A stretch of 64,000 nucleotides of DNA from Physcomitrium patens (GCF_000002425.4 NC_037271.1:4055563-4119562), one strand, 5' to 3'; shown: positions 31,448 through 41,898, counted from the first letter of the stretch. Notes: generated from the letters alone by a model not told the origin. Translations and numbers: made by a program.

Positions 31448-32860
31448 CTATGTTCCATTGTCCATGAGTGATTTGTACTCTTCTTCCATAGCATTCTCCC
31501 ACTTCATAGCATCCGTGGACTTCATTTCATCACATAAATTCAATGGATCAACAAGAAGTGTAACATTGGTATGTTCTTTACTTACTTAAAGAAAAATGTG
31601 ATCCTTCCACTATTCACTATGTTGTTTTTTATCTCTCAAAGGATATCTCCTTTCATTTGAAGAAGACTCAACTTGTTGCACTCTATGGTCACCTCCAACC
31701 TTCTTTTCTTTTGAAGACAATCTTTTCTCACTTAAAGGTTCATAATCCTCATCACCATCATCATCAACATCTTCATGTTCTTCATTGGTGGTCTTAGCAA
31801 TTATAAAGGCCTTCTTTTCGACCTTCTTTGCCTCTTCATCTTCACTTCCACCTTTACAACCATCATTGTCTTTTTCTTCTTCTTTCTTTGCTGAATTTGA
31901 AGATGTGTCCACAAACACATAATTACTCTCACTTGAACACATCTCCAAGTGCTCACAAGCACTTTTGTGCTCCAAAAACTTAACATCACGACTTTTGATG
32001 ATCTTTTTAATTTCCAAACACATGAGTCTATAAGCCTTTGTACCTTCATAATATCCAACAAACACACATTTTGTACCTTTTGTATCAAATTTTGATCTCA
32101 TACAATCTAGTATCTTTGCATATGTTATGCATTCAAAGGTCCTTATGTGAGAAACACAAGATTTTTTCTCACTCCAAGCTTCTTCCGGCATCATTGATGT
32201 AAGTGCACTTGTGGGACACTTATTTCTTGTGTATATTGCATTCACCACTGCTTCCACCCAAAACTCATGTCCAAAGTGTTGTGCATGAAGCATACTTCTT
32301 GCCATCTCCACAATGGTCCAATTTGTTCTTTCAACAACTCCATTTTGTTGTGGAGTGTAAAGAGTGGAGGTTTGTCTTACAATACCATGTATCTTTAAGA
32401 AATCATTGAATTACTTTGACATATACTCACCTCCATTGTCCATACGCAATACCTTGATTTTGAATTCACATTGCTTCTCCACAAGTGCCTTAAACTCCTT
32501 AAACCTTGTGAAACATTCACTCTTTGCTTTGAGGATGAAAATCCACACCTTCCTTGAAAGTCATTAATGAATGTGATAAAATACCTTGCACCTCCTATTG
32601 ATGGCATCTTCATAGGTCCTCAAACATCAAAATAGACAATCTCCAATAACTTGATTGCACGTATTGCAACTCCACTGGGAAATGAGGTCTTTTGTTATTT
32701 GCCTTGAATACAACCTTCACAAGCAGGTGTCATAGCATTGTAGCTTATTTGACCAAGATCTAAGCAACTTACCATGGATTGGAGCTCCTTCATGCTCTTG
32801 GCATTCAAATGACTAAGGCGGTCGATGCCAAGTACCAAACTTGTCTTGATCTTGACAAAA
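31448..32860 (-). pseudogene. copia-1 integrase
   Basis: Integrase from the zinc finger (SHLNAKSMKELQSMV ... CEGCIQGK) through the core (YFITFINDF, TPQQNGVVERTN, MARSMLHA, WVEAVVNAIYTRN) to the acidic C-terminal linker. Breaks: a 1-nt insertion near 32822 by the zinc finger, internal frameshifts at 32395-32613, TAG at 31610-31612, TAA at 31586-31588, TAG at 31448-31450. Beta2 inserted just upstream of the zinc finger. Confidence 0.88.
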
Positions 32861-33412
32861 TGTCAAGGACAAAGACTCGATGAGGGAAAATATACACCAA
32901 AAGGCTATCTCGATATAATAAGTCAAAATATAAACAAGTAGGTATATTAAAAGGAAACTAGAATGGCTATTGCCACAAGACAAGAAACTAAAGACTCTTG
33001 AACCAGGACTAAAAGCAAGAAAGGAGTTGACAAGAGTGAAGAAGCCTTCACTCTTGTCTCTATATATACTATCTAACTAGGGGCTACGTGGCGACGTTCT
33101 ATAGGACCTCCAATATGTGTTGACTTTGTAAGACACATGCCTTGACTTACAAGGTAAGTTTTTCTACGTGTGGGCCACATAGTTAGCTTGATCTTCAAGC
33201 TAACAACATGTGTGGCACATGGCCAACTTGTTGACCACGTTTCTAATCCAAAAAGTCAATTAAAGACACCTTTGAAGTCAAAGCAGCGTCTAGGAAGTTT
33301 CTAAGAAGCTTCTATATTAAATATTATAGAATTAACTTACTTTTATGTACTTTTACTTACTTCTACTTATTTCTATATGTAATTATTAGCTTACATGATT
33401 ATGGTCGTGACA
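32861..33412 (-). mobile_element. beta2 LTR (3' in element sense)
   Basis: 552 bp, plus-strand TGTCAAGGACAAAGACTC to GTCGTGACA. TATA box near 33060-33068, palindrome 33029-33058 beside it. The first 100 bp at the left (U5 end) are unlike beta1. Confidence 0.93.
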
Positions 33413-33426
33413 TTATCCCCCCTTCT
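33413..33426 (-). other. beta2 polypurine tract
   Basis: Minus-strand AGAAGGGGGGATAA touching the LTR. Confidence 0.8.
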
Positions 33427-33877
33427 AGAGACGAGTTCCACGAGGAGCGGTCATCATATGTTGAGGAAATCTATGATGCGACGAATTGTATTCGCCACAT
33501 ACTCTGATCTCTATTCTCTCCGAAGATGATTGATAGGGCCTCTCAACCATCGGTAGTGTCCCATACCAGAGGCGGGAAAACCACCCAGTTATTTGATCAT
33601 TGTTGAGGCCTTCGTAACTTCCTTCGAATAGATTATTCGGAACACCATCAGGAGTTGTTCCTACCTCTAGCAAAATCACCAAACATCGAGAGTCCCTTTC
33701 CAAATCGTGATACCAAACGCGTTGTATCTCACCATCTGTTCGAGGAAGAACATGTCGTTCTTGAAGATCTTCATCTCGATTGCGTCGTCTTGAAGATTGT
33801 GACAATCGTAATGTCTCGTCCAGCAAGTCAACAAACGAAGGTTCTTGAGTTGAATCCGCTGGTTGTTGGCTCTCCAT
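33425..33877 (-). CDS. extra 3' ORF of chromovirus beta2, function unknown
   Basis: 150 codons, protein identical to the beta1 copy at 2853-3305, while the neighbouring pol genes of beta1 and beta2 differ at several residues. ATG lies 95 nt after the pol stop; the TAG overlaps the polypurine tract. Composition: an Arg/Asp/Glu-rich N-terminal part (residues 30-52), a hydrophobic centre (residues 65-100) and a basic tail. No known domain recognised. Identity may reflect recent common origin rather than selection; comparison with the delta relic argues that the frame is old. Confidence 0.72.
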   Translation of the reverse strand: MESQQPADSTQEPSFVDLLDETLRLSQSSRRRNRDEDLQERHVLPRTDGEIQRVWYHDLERDSRCLVILLEVGTTPDGVPNNLFEGSYEGLNNDQITGWFSRLWYGTLPMVERPYQSSSERIEIRVCGEYNSSHHRFPQHMMTAPRGTRL

Positions 33878-33971
33878 CTAATTAGCGTCACAAATGCAAA
33901 GTAGTTACAAACAAGGATAAGAAATTGAATGTTATCTTGTCTCAATCTTGTCTCTTTTATAAGAGAGATTT

Positions 33972-35435
33972 TCATCTTGGTTTTGATGGATGTCGTTGAT
34001 GAAAAACTTTGACTTTAGCTGATGCATTTGCTAGATTCTTGGATGGCTCCCATGTGCGTTCACTAATATCATATCCGCGCCAATGAACAAGATATTCTAG
34101 CTTATTTTGGCGCCCCCTTGAGTCTAATATCTCTTCCACCTCAAATTCTTCATTATTATCTACTTCTATAGGAGGCGGTGGCATTTGTCTTCTTCCTTGT
34201 ATATCCACTGTCTTATATGGTTCAAGAAGAGACACATGGAATACAGAATGGATCTTCATTGACTCCGGTAGATGTAACCGATATGCAACTGGGTTGATCT
34301 GTTCAGAAACAGAAAAGGGGCCAAGCCTACGATAGTCCAAGTTGTCACAAGGTCGAGTAGTCTTGATATTGCGACAAAGTAGCCATACCTTATCACCCAC
34401 GTTGATTTGTGGTTGCTCCTTATGATATAGATCTGCGTTTATCTTTTGTCGTTCTTGAGCTTCTTTCAATTCCGTCTTCATTATTGCATGTAACTCTGAC
34501 AACCGATTTGTCATATCTTCTGCTGCAGGATTATCAACTTTTGAAAAATCAAAAGTATCAAGTCGTGGATGATAGCCATAATTGGCAAAGAAAGGTGTTT
34601 GTTGCGTGGAAGAATGTACCGTATTATTATAAGCAAACTCTGTCAATGGCAGAAGGGTTGTCCAATCATCTTGTTGGTAATTGATAGTACACCTTAAATA
34701 TTGCTCCAAGACTTGGTTTACGCGCTCTGTTTGTCCATCAGTTTGAGGATGGAAAGCCGAAGATAGCTTTATGTCCACTTTTAAAATCTTGAAAAGGGTC
34801 CTCCAAAATCTTGACACAAATTGAGTTCCCCTATCCGATATGATATCTTTAGGTAATCCATGATAGCGATAGATATTATCAATGAAAAGCTTAGCTGTTT
34901 CTTCACCTGTGATAGATTTTGTACATGGCACAAAATGTGCCATCTTGGTGAAACGATCTACTATCACAAATATAGAATCATAAGATCTTGAGCTTGGAAG
35001 ATCTGTGATGAAATCCATAGAAACAGAAGACCATGGTTGTTCTGGTATAGGTAATGGCTGAAGAAGTCCGTAAGGTCGATGACGAGGAATTTTTGATCTT
35101 GAACAAATATCACATGATTGTATAAAGTCTTTGACTGACTTCCACATTTGTGGCCACCAAAAATCTCTTGATATGAGTTCCAAAGTCTTATTATATCCAA
35201 AGTGCCCTGTTGCTGGAAAGTCATGACGTGCTTGAAGAACACGTAAACGTGCTTCTCCTTCTGGAACATACAGGCATCCTTCAAAATATAATAGATTATT
35301 CTTGAACTCGAACTTAGAAGGATCATGAGACTTGGAAGAATTATTCTCGATATCATAAATAAGAGGGTTTGAGGACATACTGGACTGGATTTGCTTGAGA
35401 AAAGTTGAATCAACAGTCAATGTTGATTTCATTGC
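33972..35435 (-). CDS. beta2 integrase with chromodomain
   Basis: An open frame of 486 codons. HHCC finger (residues about 70-115), catalytic core with Asp in MDFITDLP, Asp in SDRGTQF and Glu in TDGQTERVNQ, the GPY-like linker LGPFSVSEQINPVAYRLHLP, and a chromodomain near residues 430-484 (VEEILDSRGRQNKLEYLVHW, TWEP, HPSKPR end). The ATG at 35432 directly follows the TGA (35436-35438) that ends RNase H. Readthrough, reinitiation or loss of function are all possible. Confidence 0.92.
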   Translation of the reverse strand, partial: AMKSTLTVDSTFLKQIQSSMSSNPLIYDIENNSSKSHDPSKFEFKNNLLYFEGCLYVPEGEARLRVLQARHDFPATGHFGYNKTLELISRDFWWPQMWKSVKDFIQSCDICSRSKIPRHRPYGLLQPLPIPEQPWSSVSMDFITDLPSSRSYDSIFVIVDRFTKMAHFVPCTKSITGEETAKLFIDNIYRYHGLPKDIISDRGTQFVSRFWRTLFKILKVDIKLSSAFHPQTDGQTERVNQVLEQYLRCTINYQQDDWTTLLPLTEFAYNNTVHSSTQQTPFFANYGYHPRLDTFDFSKVDNPAAEDMTNRLSELHAIMKTELKEAQERQKINADLYHKEQPQINVGDKVWLLCRNIKTTRPCDNLDYRRLGPFSVSEQINPVAYRLHLPESMKIHSVFHVSLLEPYKTVDIQGRRQMPPPPIEVDNNEEFEVEEILDSRGRQNKLEYLVHWRGYDISERTWEPSKNLANASAKVKVFHQRHPSKPR

Positions 35436-37496
35436 TCAGAGATGAAATTGCTCTGGTTTCAAGAAGACCGTTCTTTGTTGCTCAAAAGCTGCATCTCCTT
35501 CTTTTTGTGCAAAATAAGAACGTCTAGATAGGGCATCAAACAAACCTTGTTGTTTTCCTGGCCGATAAGTGATAATGAACTCGAATCTTGACAAAGACAT
35601 ACTCCAACGAGCTTGACGACAATTCAACACGCGTGTTGACATAAAATACTCGAGGTTCTTGTGATCTGTATACATAGTGACTGGACTAGAAGTGCCTTCT
35701 AGATAATGACACCATTCTTGAAAGGAATCCATGATCGCAAGAAGTACTTTATCGTGGATCTCATAATTGATCTCGGCTGTTGAGAATTTTCTTGAATGAA
35801 AAGCTATCGGATGAAGTTTGTCATCTGTTTCCATTTGTGATAAAACTGCACCTAAGGCAAAATCTGATGCATCTGTTTCCATAAAAAATGCCTTGAAAAG
35901 ATCAACACGATATAAGATTGGTGCAGAGACAAACGATGTCTTCAAGGCTTCAAATGCTGCTTCCGCTTCTTGATTCCATTGGAATTTATCTTTACTAGTC
36001 AAGCGTGTAAGTGGAGCTGCAACTCGTGAGAAATCTTTGATGAAGATCCGATAGTAATTGGCAAATTCCAAGAAACATTGGACATCTCTTACTGTCCTTG
36101 GAATCTTCCAATCCATGATTGTTTGGACTTTCTTAGAATCCATCATGAGACCATCATTTGAAATGATGTATCCTAAAAAGTCAACTTGAGTAGTGTGAAA
36201 TACACACTTTTCTATCTTGGCGTACAATCCTGCATCTCTAAGTTTTTGTAATACTTGACGAACATGTATTTCATGTTCTTCGACGTTCTTAGAATAGATC
36301 AGGATATCGTCTAGATAGCAGACGACAAAATTATCTAAGAATTCACGAAATACATCATTCATGAGATGTTGAAAAGCAGCTGGTGCATTCGTGAGTCCAA
36401 AGGGCATGACATTATATTCGAAATGTCCATACCTGGTTCGAAACGCAGTCTTCCATTCATCTCCTTCTTTGATCCGTACTAGATTATATGCTCCTCTTAG
36501 ATCTATTTTTGTATAGATCTTAGCTTGATTCAACTGGTCAAGGAGTCCTGATATCAAAGGTAATGGATACCTGTTCTTGATTGTGATCTTGTTGAGTCCT
36601 CGATAATCAACACACATTCGTAAAGATCTATCTTTTTTCTTTACGAATAGAATTGGAGCTCCTGCTGGAGATTTTGAATGGCGTATGAAATTCTTCGCTA
36701 AATTCTCGTCAATATATGTCTTGAGTTCAGCCATCTCATCTTGCGATAAACTGTAAATTAGTCCAAATGGTGGCTGAGTTCCTTCCTTGAGGTCGAATGA
36801 ACAATCATATGGGCGATGCTCAGCAAGAATATCTGCATTTTTTTTCTCAAAAACGTCTTGATATTCTTGATATTGACTTGGAATGCCAATTGAAGTCTTT
36901 ACGTTTTCAAAAATAGGTGCAGCATAAATAGCAAAAGTTGATCCTTCTTTTGCTGCGTGTATAAATGCTTTTGCACCTATCAGTACGGGTTTTACTATAC
37001 TAGACTTATAATTTTTTACTTGGTTAGTAGAACTATTAATAACACTCTGGGAAAAGTCAAGTTTACGCAAATTCCAATCTATTCGAGGGTTATATTTTTC
37101 TAGCCAAGATAAACCTAAAATAACTGGATTGGACGGGGATTTAATTATGTTAAAAGCTATGTAGCTATCATGACCGTCTATTGTTACTTTTATAGGATGA
37201 GTTTCATGAGTGACATCTCCAGAAGACAAGGGACGACCATCTATGACTTCTACATGTACTGGTTTAGGTTTCTGTACAAAGGGTATTTTACGACTTTTAA
37301 CAAATTGTTCATCTAAAAAACATGCTGAGGCTCCCGAATCTAATAAAGCAGAGGCTTTGTAATTCTTAGGTCCTAAATATAAGTCTATTATAAAACAAGG
37401 AGAGGATTCTGAGGAGAGGATAGGACCTTCATTAGAAATTGTATAAGGTTCCAGCTGCACGGTCCCTATTGTAGCTGGACGAATCCATTTTCCGAC
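35436..37496 (-). CDS. beta2 protease, reverse transcriptase and RNase H
   Basis: 674 codons from the gag overlap to TGA 35436-35438. Protease with LLDSGASACFLDEQF; reverse transcriptase with [33 protein letters not shown], and YLDDILIYSKN; RNase H with METDASDFALGAVLSQ, YTDHKNLEYFMS and a connection to integrase rich in Gln. The protease frame is -1 relative to gag (gag TAG at 37466-37468), and stays open upstream of the GTG at 37460, so gag-pol frameshifting is likely. Confidence 0.93.
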   Translation of the reverse strand, partial: VGKWIRPATIGTVQLEPYTISNEGPILSSESSPCFIIDLYLGPKNYKASALLDSGASACFLDEQFVKSRKIPFVQKPKPVHVEVIDGRPLSSGDVTHETHPIKVTIDGHDSYIAFNIIKSPSNPVILGLSWLEKYNPRIDWNLRKLDFSQSVINSSTNQVKNYKSSIVKPVLIGAKAFIHAAKEGSTFAIYAAPIFENVKTSIGIPSQYQEYQDVFEKKNADILAEHRPYDCSFDLKEGTQPPFGLIYSLSQDEMAELKTYIDENLAKNFIRHSKSPAGAPILFVKKKDRSLRMCVDYRGLNKITIKNRYPLPLISGLLDQLNQAKIYTKIDLRGAYNLVRIKEGDEWKTAFRTRYGHFEYNVMPFGLTNAPAAFQHLMNDVFREFLDNFVVCYLDDILIYSKNVEEHEIHVRQVLQKLRDAGLYAKIEKCVFHTTQVDFLGYIISNDGLMMDSKKVQTIMDWKIPRTVRDVQCFLEFANYYRIFIKDFSRVAAPLTRLTSKDKFQWNQEAEAAFEALKTSFVSAPILYRVDLFKAFFMETDASDFALGAVLSQMETDDKLHPIAFHSRKFSTAEINYEIHDKVLLAIMDSFQEWCHYLEGTSSPVTMYTDHKNLEYFMSTRVLNCRQARWSMSLSRFEFIITYRPGKQQGLFDALSRRSYFAQKEGDAAFEQQRTVFLKPEQFHL

Positions 37497-38515
37497 ATGT
37501 TGTCTTCTTTGACCGCCATACCCCTCATTTTATAGTTGCGTTGTTTCTTTGGACAATGTTGAGCAGTGTGCTTAGGTTCTTCGCAATATAAACATAATCC
37601 TTCTTGACGACGATGAATCTTTTCTTGCTCAGTTAGGGGTTTAAAACATACCGCGTCAATTTGCATGTCTTCTACTTCTGAATGTACGTTTGGCAAAGAT
37701 GTTGATGTTGCCATTGAGTAATAACGTTGAGGTTCCCGTGAATGATTCTCGGATCAAAATTCGAAAAGTCGATTATCACATTTTACCGCAAAATCGATTG
37801 CTTGACTCAAAGTTTGAGGATCAGGTAAGTTGAGCATCAATTTCTTTACTTCGTATTGCAATCCATAAAGAAATTGACTCATAAGTGCAGCATCATCCCA
37901 CTTGATGTCAATTGCAAGTTGTCAAAATTGTGAAGCATACACTGTTACTGAACGATTTCCTTGTCGCAGAATTCAGATCTTATTTGTTGCAACACGAGTT
38001 GCATCGTGTTCACCATACATAGATCGAAACTCTGCCAAAAAAGCTTCCAAATTGTCCAATATTGAATTTCGTTGTTCAAGAAAAGACGAAAACCACGATA
38101 ATGCAGAACTAGAAAGTAGAGTGTCAATAAACCTGACTTGTGATCCTGGAGTTGGATAGCTTTGCGGTTAAAGTTCAATTGCCAATTGTACTTGATTGAT
38201 GAACCCTCGAAACTCTGATCTCGTACCATCAAATTTCTCAGGTAAGGCAATTCTTGGTTCTCTAGTGCTTATAGGGTGTTGTACAATTGGAGAAGGAACG
38301 TGATTTATTGTAGATGTTGAAGCAGCTCTGATCATCTCTATATCTCCACTTTCTGCTATTCTTGTTCTTTCCTGTGTTGGTGAATTGAGTTGATGCATCG
38401 CAAGCATTAACTCCCTCATTTGCTCTTGCATTTGTGCCATTGCACTCTTCATTTCAACAAGCTCTGCCATAATGACACTAAGAAGAAAAATTTGTTTGAT
38501 ATTGCTCAAGACAAA
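37466..38515 (-). pseudogene. beta2 gag
   Basis: N-terminus near 38470 with a coiled stretch (MAELVEMKSAMAQMQEQMRE), capsid region, then knuckle CLYCEEPKHTAQHC. Stops: TAA 38168-38170 (Gln in beta1), and TGA at 37973-37975, 37922-37924 and 37754-37756, all three also in beta1. Dead as it stands. Confidence 0.88.
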
Positions 38516-38669
38516 AGAAAAGAAAGACTTGATAACAAGGAAGATACTAAGAACAATATCAGTTTAGAAGTGGGTAATCCGCAAACTTCTAATATGCTTA
38601 TGTCTTGTCAAGAGAAAGGGGTAATCCACTCTTACTCAAGAAAAAACAAAGCTCTGATATTGTAAGTGT

Positions 38670-38680
38670 ACTCTTGTCAA
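38670..38680 (-). other. beta2 putative self-priming site
   Basis: Minus-strand TTGACAAGAGT, 2 nt inside the 5' LTR. It is exactly complementary to ACTCTTGTCAA, the first 11 nt of the transcript if it starts at 38859, 31 nt after the TATA box. In the yeast element Tf1 the first 11 nt of the mRNA anneal to the site next to the LTR and prime reverse transcription. A stretch TATCAGAGC like initiator tRNA-Met lies further in (24 nt from the LTR) but lacks the TGG that pairs with the tRNA 3' end. Confidence 0.6.
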
Positions 38681-38682
38681 TC

Positions 38683-39234
38683 TGTCAAGGACAAAGACTC
38701 GATGAAGGAAAATATACATCAAAAGGCTATCTCGATATAATAAGTCAAAATATAAACAAGTAGGTATATTAAAAGGAAACTGGAATGGCTATTGCCAGAA
38801 GACAAGAAACTAAAGACTCTTGAACCTGGACTAGAAGCAAGAAAGGAGTTGACAAGAGTGAAGAAGCCTTCACTCTTGTCTCTATATATACTATCTAACT
38901 AGGGGCTACGTGGCGACGTTCTATAGGACCTCCAATATGTGTTGACTTTGTAAGACACATGCCTTGACTTACAAGACAAGTTTTTCTACGTGTGGGCCAC
39001 ATAGTTAGCTTGATCTTCAAGCTAACAACATGTGTGGCACATGGCCAACTTGTTGACCACGTTTCTAATCCAAAAAGTCAATTAAAGACACCTTTGAAGT
39101 CAAAGCAGCGTCTAAGAAGTTTCTAGGAAGCTTTTATATTAAATATTATAGAATTAACTTATTTTTATCTACTTTTACTTACTTCTACCTATTTCTATAT
39201 GTAATTATTAGCTTACATGATTATGGCCGTGACA
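38683..39234 (-). mobile_element. beta2 LTR (5' in element sense)
   Basis: 552 bp. Minus-strand order: U3, TATATATA (38883-38890), palindrome (38851-38880), predicted start 38859, then 177 nt to the LTR end. Partner at 32861-33412. Confidence 0.93.
38849..38890 (-). promoter_or_regulatory. beta2 core promoter: TATA box, palindrome, predicted start
   Basis: TATATATA at 38883-38890, then 2 nt, then a perfect palindrome with 13-nt arms (GACAAGAGTGAAG and CTTCACTCTTGTC) and a 4-nt loop. A CA initiator at 38859 lies 31 nt after the TATA start, the usual plant distance. The delta LTR has the same layout with a different sequence (58919-58960). Confidence 0.6.
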
Positions 39235-40460
39235 GGAAATTCAGCAAATACTGCCACCTCAACTCCATTCACCTTCTTATACTTGATGAAGTAGAGGTTG
39301 CCATCTCTAAAGCCTTTTGCAATATGATCTCCTTCCAATGTCTTTACAAAACACCCATTCTTATCAAATTTCAGTTTACAACCATGTAAAAGTAATTTAC
39401 TCAATGAGATGAGGTTTTTCTTCATCTTTGACATATGTAAGACGTCCTTTAATTTGATCCTCTTGGTTTGACCTTTCACAACAATCTCTATAACAATGGA
39501 GCCCATTCCAATAGCTTGTACTATGCCATTGTCTTCTATGAAAATATTTCCTGTTGAAATCTCTTCATAAGTGTCAAATAAACACTTGTATGGAATTATG
39601 TGCTTGGTGGCACTAGAATCAATGATCCACTTGGATATGGCAGCCATGAAAGTGCCTTCACTTGCCATGAATGCATAATCATCACCTCCATATTCATCAC
39701 GAGCATTGTTTACACTTTCTCTATTTCTTTTCTTAGCCTTGTAACAATTTCGAAAAAAGTGACCTAGTTTTCCACAAATGAAGCAAGTTCTCACATTGCT
39801 ACGTTGGTTAGAATGACTTCCTTTGCCTTTTCTTGAAAAGAGAGCCGAATCCTCACTTTGGGGCTCTTTTTCTTTCTTCTTGATCACTTCATGGGCAAGT
39901 CTTACCGTTACATAATCCATTGTGAGTTCTTTTAACTTGATGGACTCCAATGCCACAATGAGGTAGTTGTAGGACTCGAGAAGGCTCATAAGCAATGTCA
40001 TGACAATATCACTTTCTTCTAAAGACTTGTCAATAATTGCAAGTTGTTTAGCAAGGGCCTTAATCTTATTGACATGAGCCATGAGGTCTTTACCTTCTTC
40101 CATCTTACAAGTGAAGAATTTCTTCCTTGTGAAGATGATATTAGACAAGTTCTTCCTCTCATATATGTTGCAAATAGTCTTCTATGCTTCTGCTGGTCTT
40201 TTACAAGAGATGATGTGAGAAAAATTGGCTTCATCCAAATTGGTGGTAATTATACCAAAAGCCTTCTTTTCACGTCTTGTGAAGTCCTTCCTCTCTTTAG
40301 CATCAGCATGCGTGCTTGGAGGCTCTTTACTTTCATCTACAATATTCCAAAGGTCCAAAGATGCCAACAAAAGTTCCATTTTAACCTTCCAATGGTAGAA
40401 ATTATCACCTCTAAACTTCTCAATCACTGTCAAACCTTCACCCTCACTTGAAGCCATGTC
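39235..40460 (-). pseudogene. copia-1 gag and protease
   Basis: Gag starts MASSEGEGLTVIEKFRGDNF at 40457; UBN2-like capsid region; zinc knuckle CFICGKLGHFFRNC (C-x2-C-x4-H-x4-C); protease start KWIIDSSATKHI, where the usual DSG is DSS. The frame is continuous except TAG at 40182-40184 (Trp expected after PAEA) and is cut at 39235 by beta2. Confidence 0.9.
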
Positions 40461-40935
40461 TTAGAAGAGGTCTATAAAAAAATATCAAAAAAATGAGTCT
40501 CTATGTGCTTAAAATCACCAAAATAATTTTACACTAGAAAAATCTAAGAATGTTGTCTTGTGAACAAATGAATGAGTGAAAAAACTCCTCACAAAAAATG
40601 AATGAGTGAACAAACAAATGAATGAGTGAACAAACAAATGAATGAATAGATCTTATGATTGTTAGATGTGTTTGGAGTACATTATTTCTCACTACAACAC
40701 CAAAGACACTATCAAGATCTTTGTATAAGGTCTTAATCATTTAATCCTAGGAGTTAAGAACCTTCAAACTTATGTTAAAGATCTATAAGGCCCAAATCAG
40801 AACCTCCACAAGGCAAAACACAAGATTATATCATACAATCCCAACATCAACAAACACCAGAAGATCTATTCCACACAAAAATAACAACTAGCAAATGACT
40901 TCAACTTACTTGAATAATACAACAAACTGTGTGTA
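40461..40935. other. copia-1 leader
   Basis: Untranslated leader between primer site and gag. Holds a short tandem repeat (AATGAATGAGTGAACAAACA units, 40565-40645). Confidence 0.7.
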
Positions 40936-40945
40936 GGCCATAACC
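40936..40945 (-). other. copia-1 primer-binding site, half-tRNA-Met type
   Basis: Minus-strand GGTTATGGCC lies 3 nt inside the 5' LTR. It resembles the complement of the anticodon arm of initiator tRNA-Met (GGTTATGGGCC) and not of its 3' end. Drosophila copia is known to prime from such a cleaved half tRNA. One G is missing here. Confidence 0.6.
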
Positions 40946-40948
40946 TAT

Positions 40949-41294
40949 TGAAGAAACACGATAAGCAAGATACAAGTAAGTAGAAAACAACAAGCTTAGA
41001 TACAAGAGAAGTATGGAATAAGATACCTCTCACTTCTAACACCCTTACTTATAGGTAGAGGTTATATCCATTTTGATTAACGTTCATTTTATTTTCATCT
41101 AACTAAATCCTAGATTCCTCTTAACCTAGCCACTACTTTAAATCCTAGCTGCCACCTATAAACCTAGCTACCATCTATAATCCTAGCCGCCACCTTGGTA
41201 ACTTTCTTTTATCCTTTTGCTGCCCTTTGACTATTAGCAACTTATCTAAGATAATATCTTTTACCTTCTAACTTATCTTCCATTTACTTTAACA
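40949..41294 (-). mobile_element. copia-1 LTR (5' in element sense)
   Basis: 346 bp, TGAAGAAACA to CTTTAACA in plus reading; about 90 percent identical to 29626-29972. Confidence 0.88.
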
Positions 41295-41859
41295 CATTTA
41301 AAGTTTTCACAAATATAATAATGTTTTACAAGTCCTATATCAAAACATACACAAGTATTTTTTAAAATATAATATATTTAATAAATATAAATACTTGTTT
41401 TAATTATAAATTATATATTTACATATGCTTGAATACTCTTTTTAATCTAAGAAACTTCGATTCTATTAGAAATAGCTAATTAAGTTGATCATATATGAAG
41501 GCGGAAAAATAAATTTATTTTGGTTCTTAGGTTTATTTGTTTTTTTATTTTTGACACACATGTAAATAATTTTATATAAGTTAATTTGAAGTAATAAAGA
41601 ATAATCTTTTTAGAAAAGAGTTTTTTGATATAAAGTGTATAATTACTATGTTTTCAACACAAACTTCAATTTATTTTAAAGTTTGTGTAATTAATTGTTT
41701 TATCACTTTACTCGGAGTATGGATCACACTGGTGTAATTCTTCACTTAAACCATGAGTAATAATCATATGGTAATTTTTTTATTTGTGTTTTTACATCAA
41801 AGTGTATTTGTTTCGGATAATTTGTCAAATAGTTATAATTTAAAAGGATTACAACTAGT

Positions 41860-41862
<3 letters not shown>

Positions 41863-41896
<34 letters not shown>
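41863..41896. repeat. (AT)n microsatellite
   Basis: About 17 AT units. Confidence 0.97.

Positions 41897-41898
<2 letters not shown>

Larger units (their letters stand above)
32861..39234 (-). mobile_element. beta2 Ty3/gypsy chromovirus, best preserved copy
   Basis: A 6374-bp element on the minus strand inside copia-1: LTR 38683-39234, putative self-priming site 38670-38680, gag, pol, chromodomain, extra ORF, polypurine tract, LTR 32861-33412. Its pol is intact apart from the TGA between RNase H and integrase. Flanks TTTCC/TTTTG (minus strand) share only three bases, so the target duplication is lost or unclear. Confidence 0.95.
29626..41294 (-). mobile_element. copia-1 Ty1/copia element, interrupted by beta2
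   Basis: Ty1/copia order on the minus strand: LTR 40949-41294, primer site, gag, protease, (beta2 insertion), integrase, reverse transcriptase, RNase H, polypurine tract, LTR 29626-29972. Without beta2 it is about 5.3 kb. LTRs differ at about 10 percent of sites, so it is older than alpha2. No perfect target duplication is left. Many Trp/Gln/Arg codons have become stops. Confidence 0.92.

Noticed and set aside
38649-38659. TATCAGAGC (minus strand) in the beta leader as an initiator tRNA-Met primer site
   Set aside because: It lies 24 nt from the LTR and lacks the TGG needed to pair with the tRNA CCA end; the 11-nt self-complementary site 2 nt from the LTR fits better. Kept as the rival explanation.
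40565-40645. CRISPR-like repeats
   Set aside because: A simple tandem repeat without spacers, in a plant copia leader.
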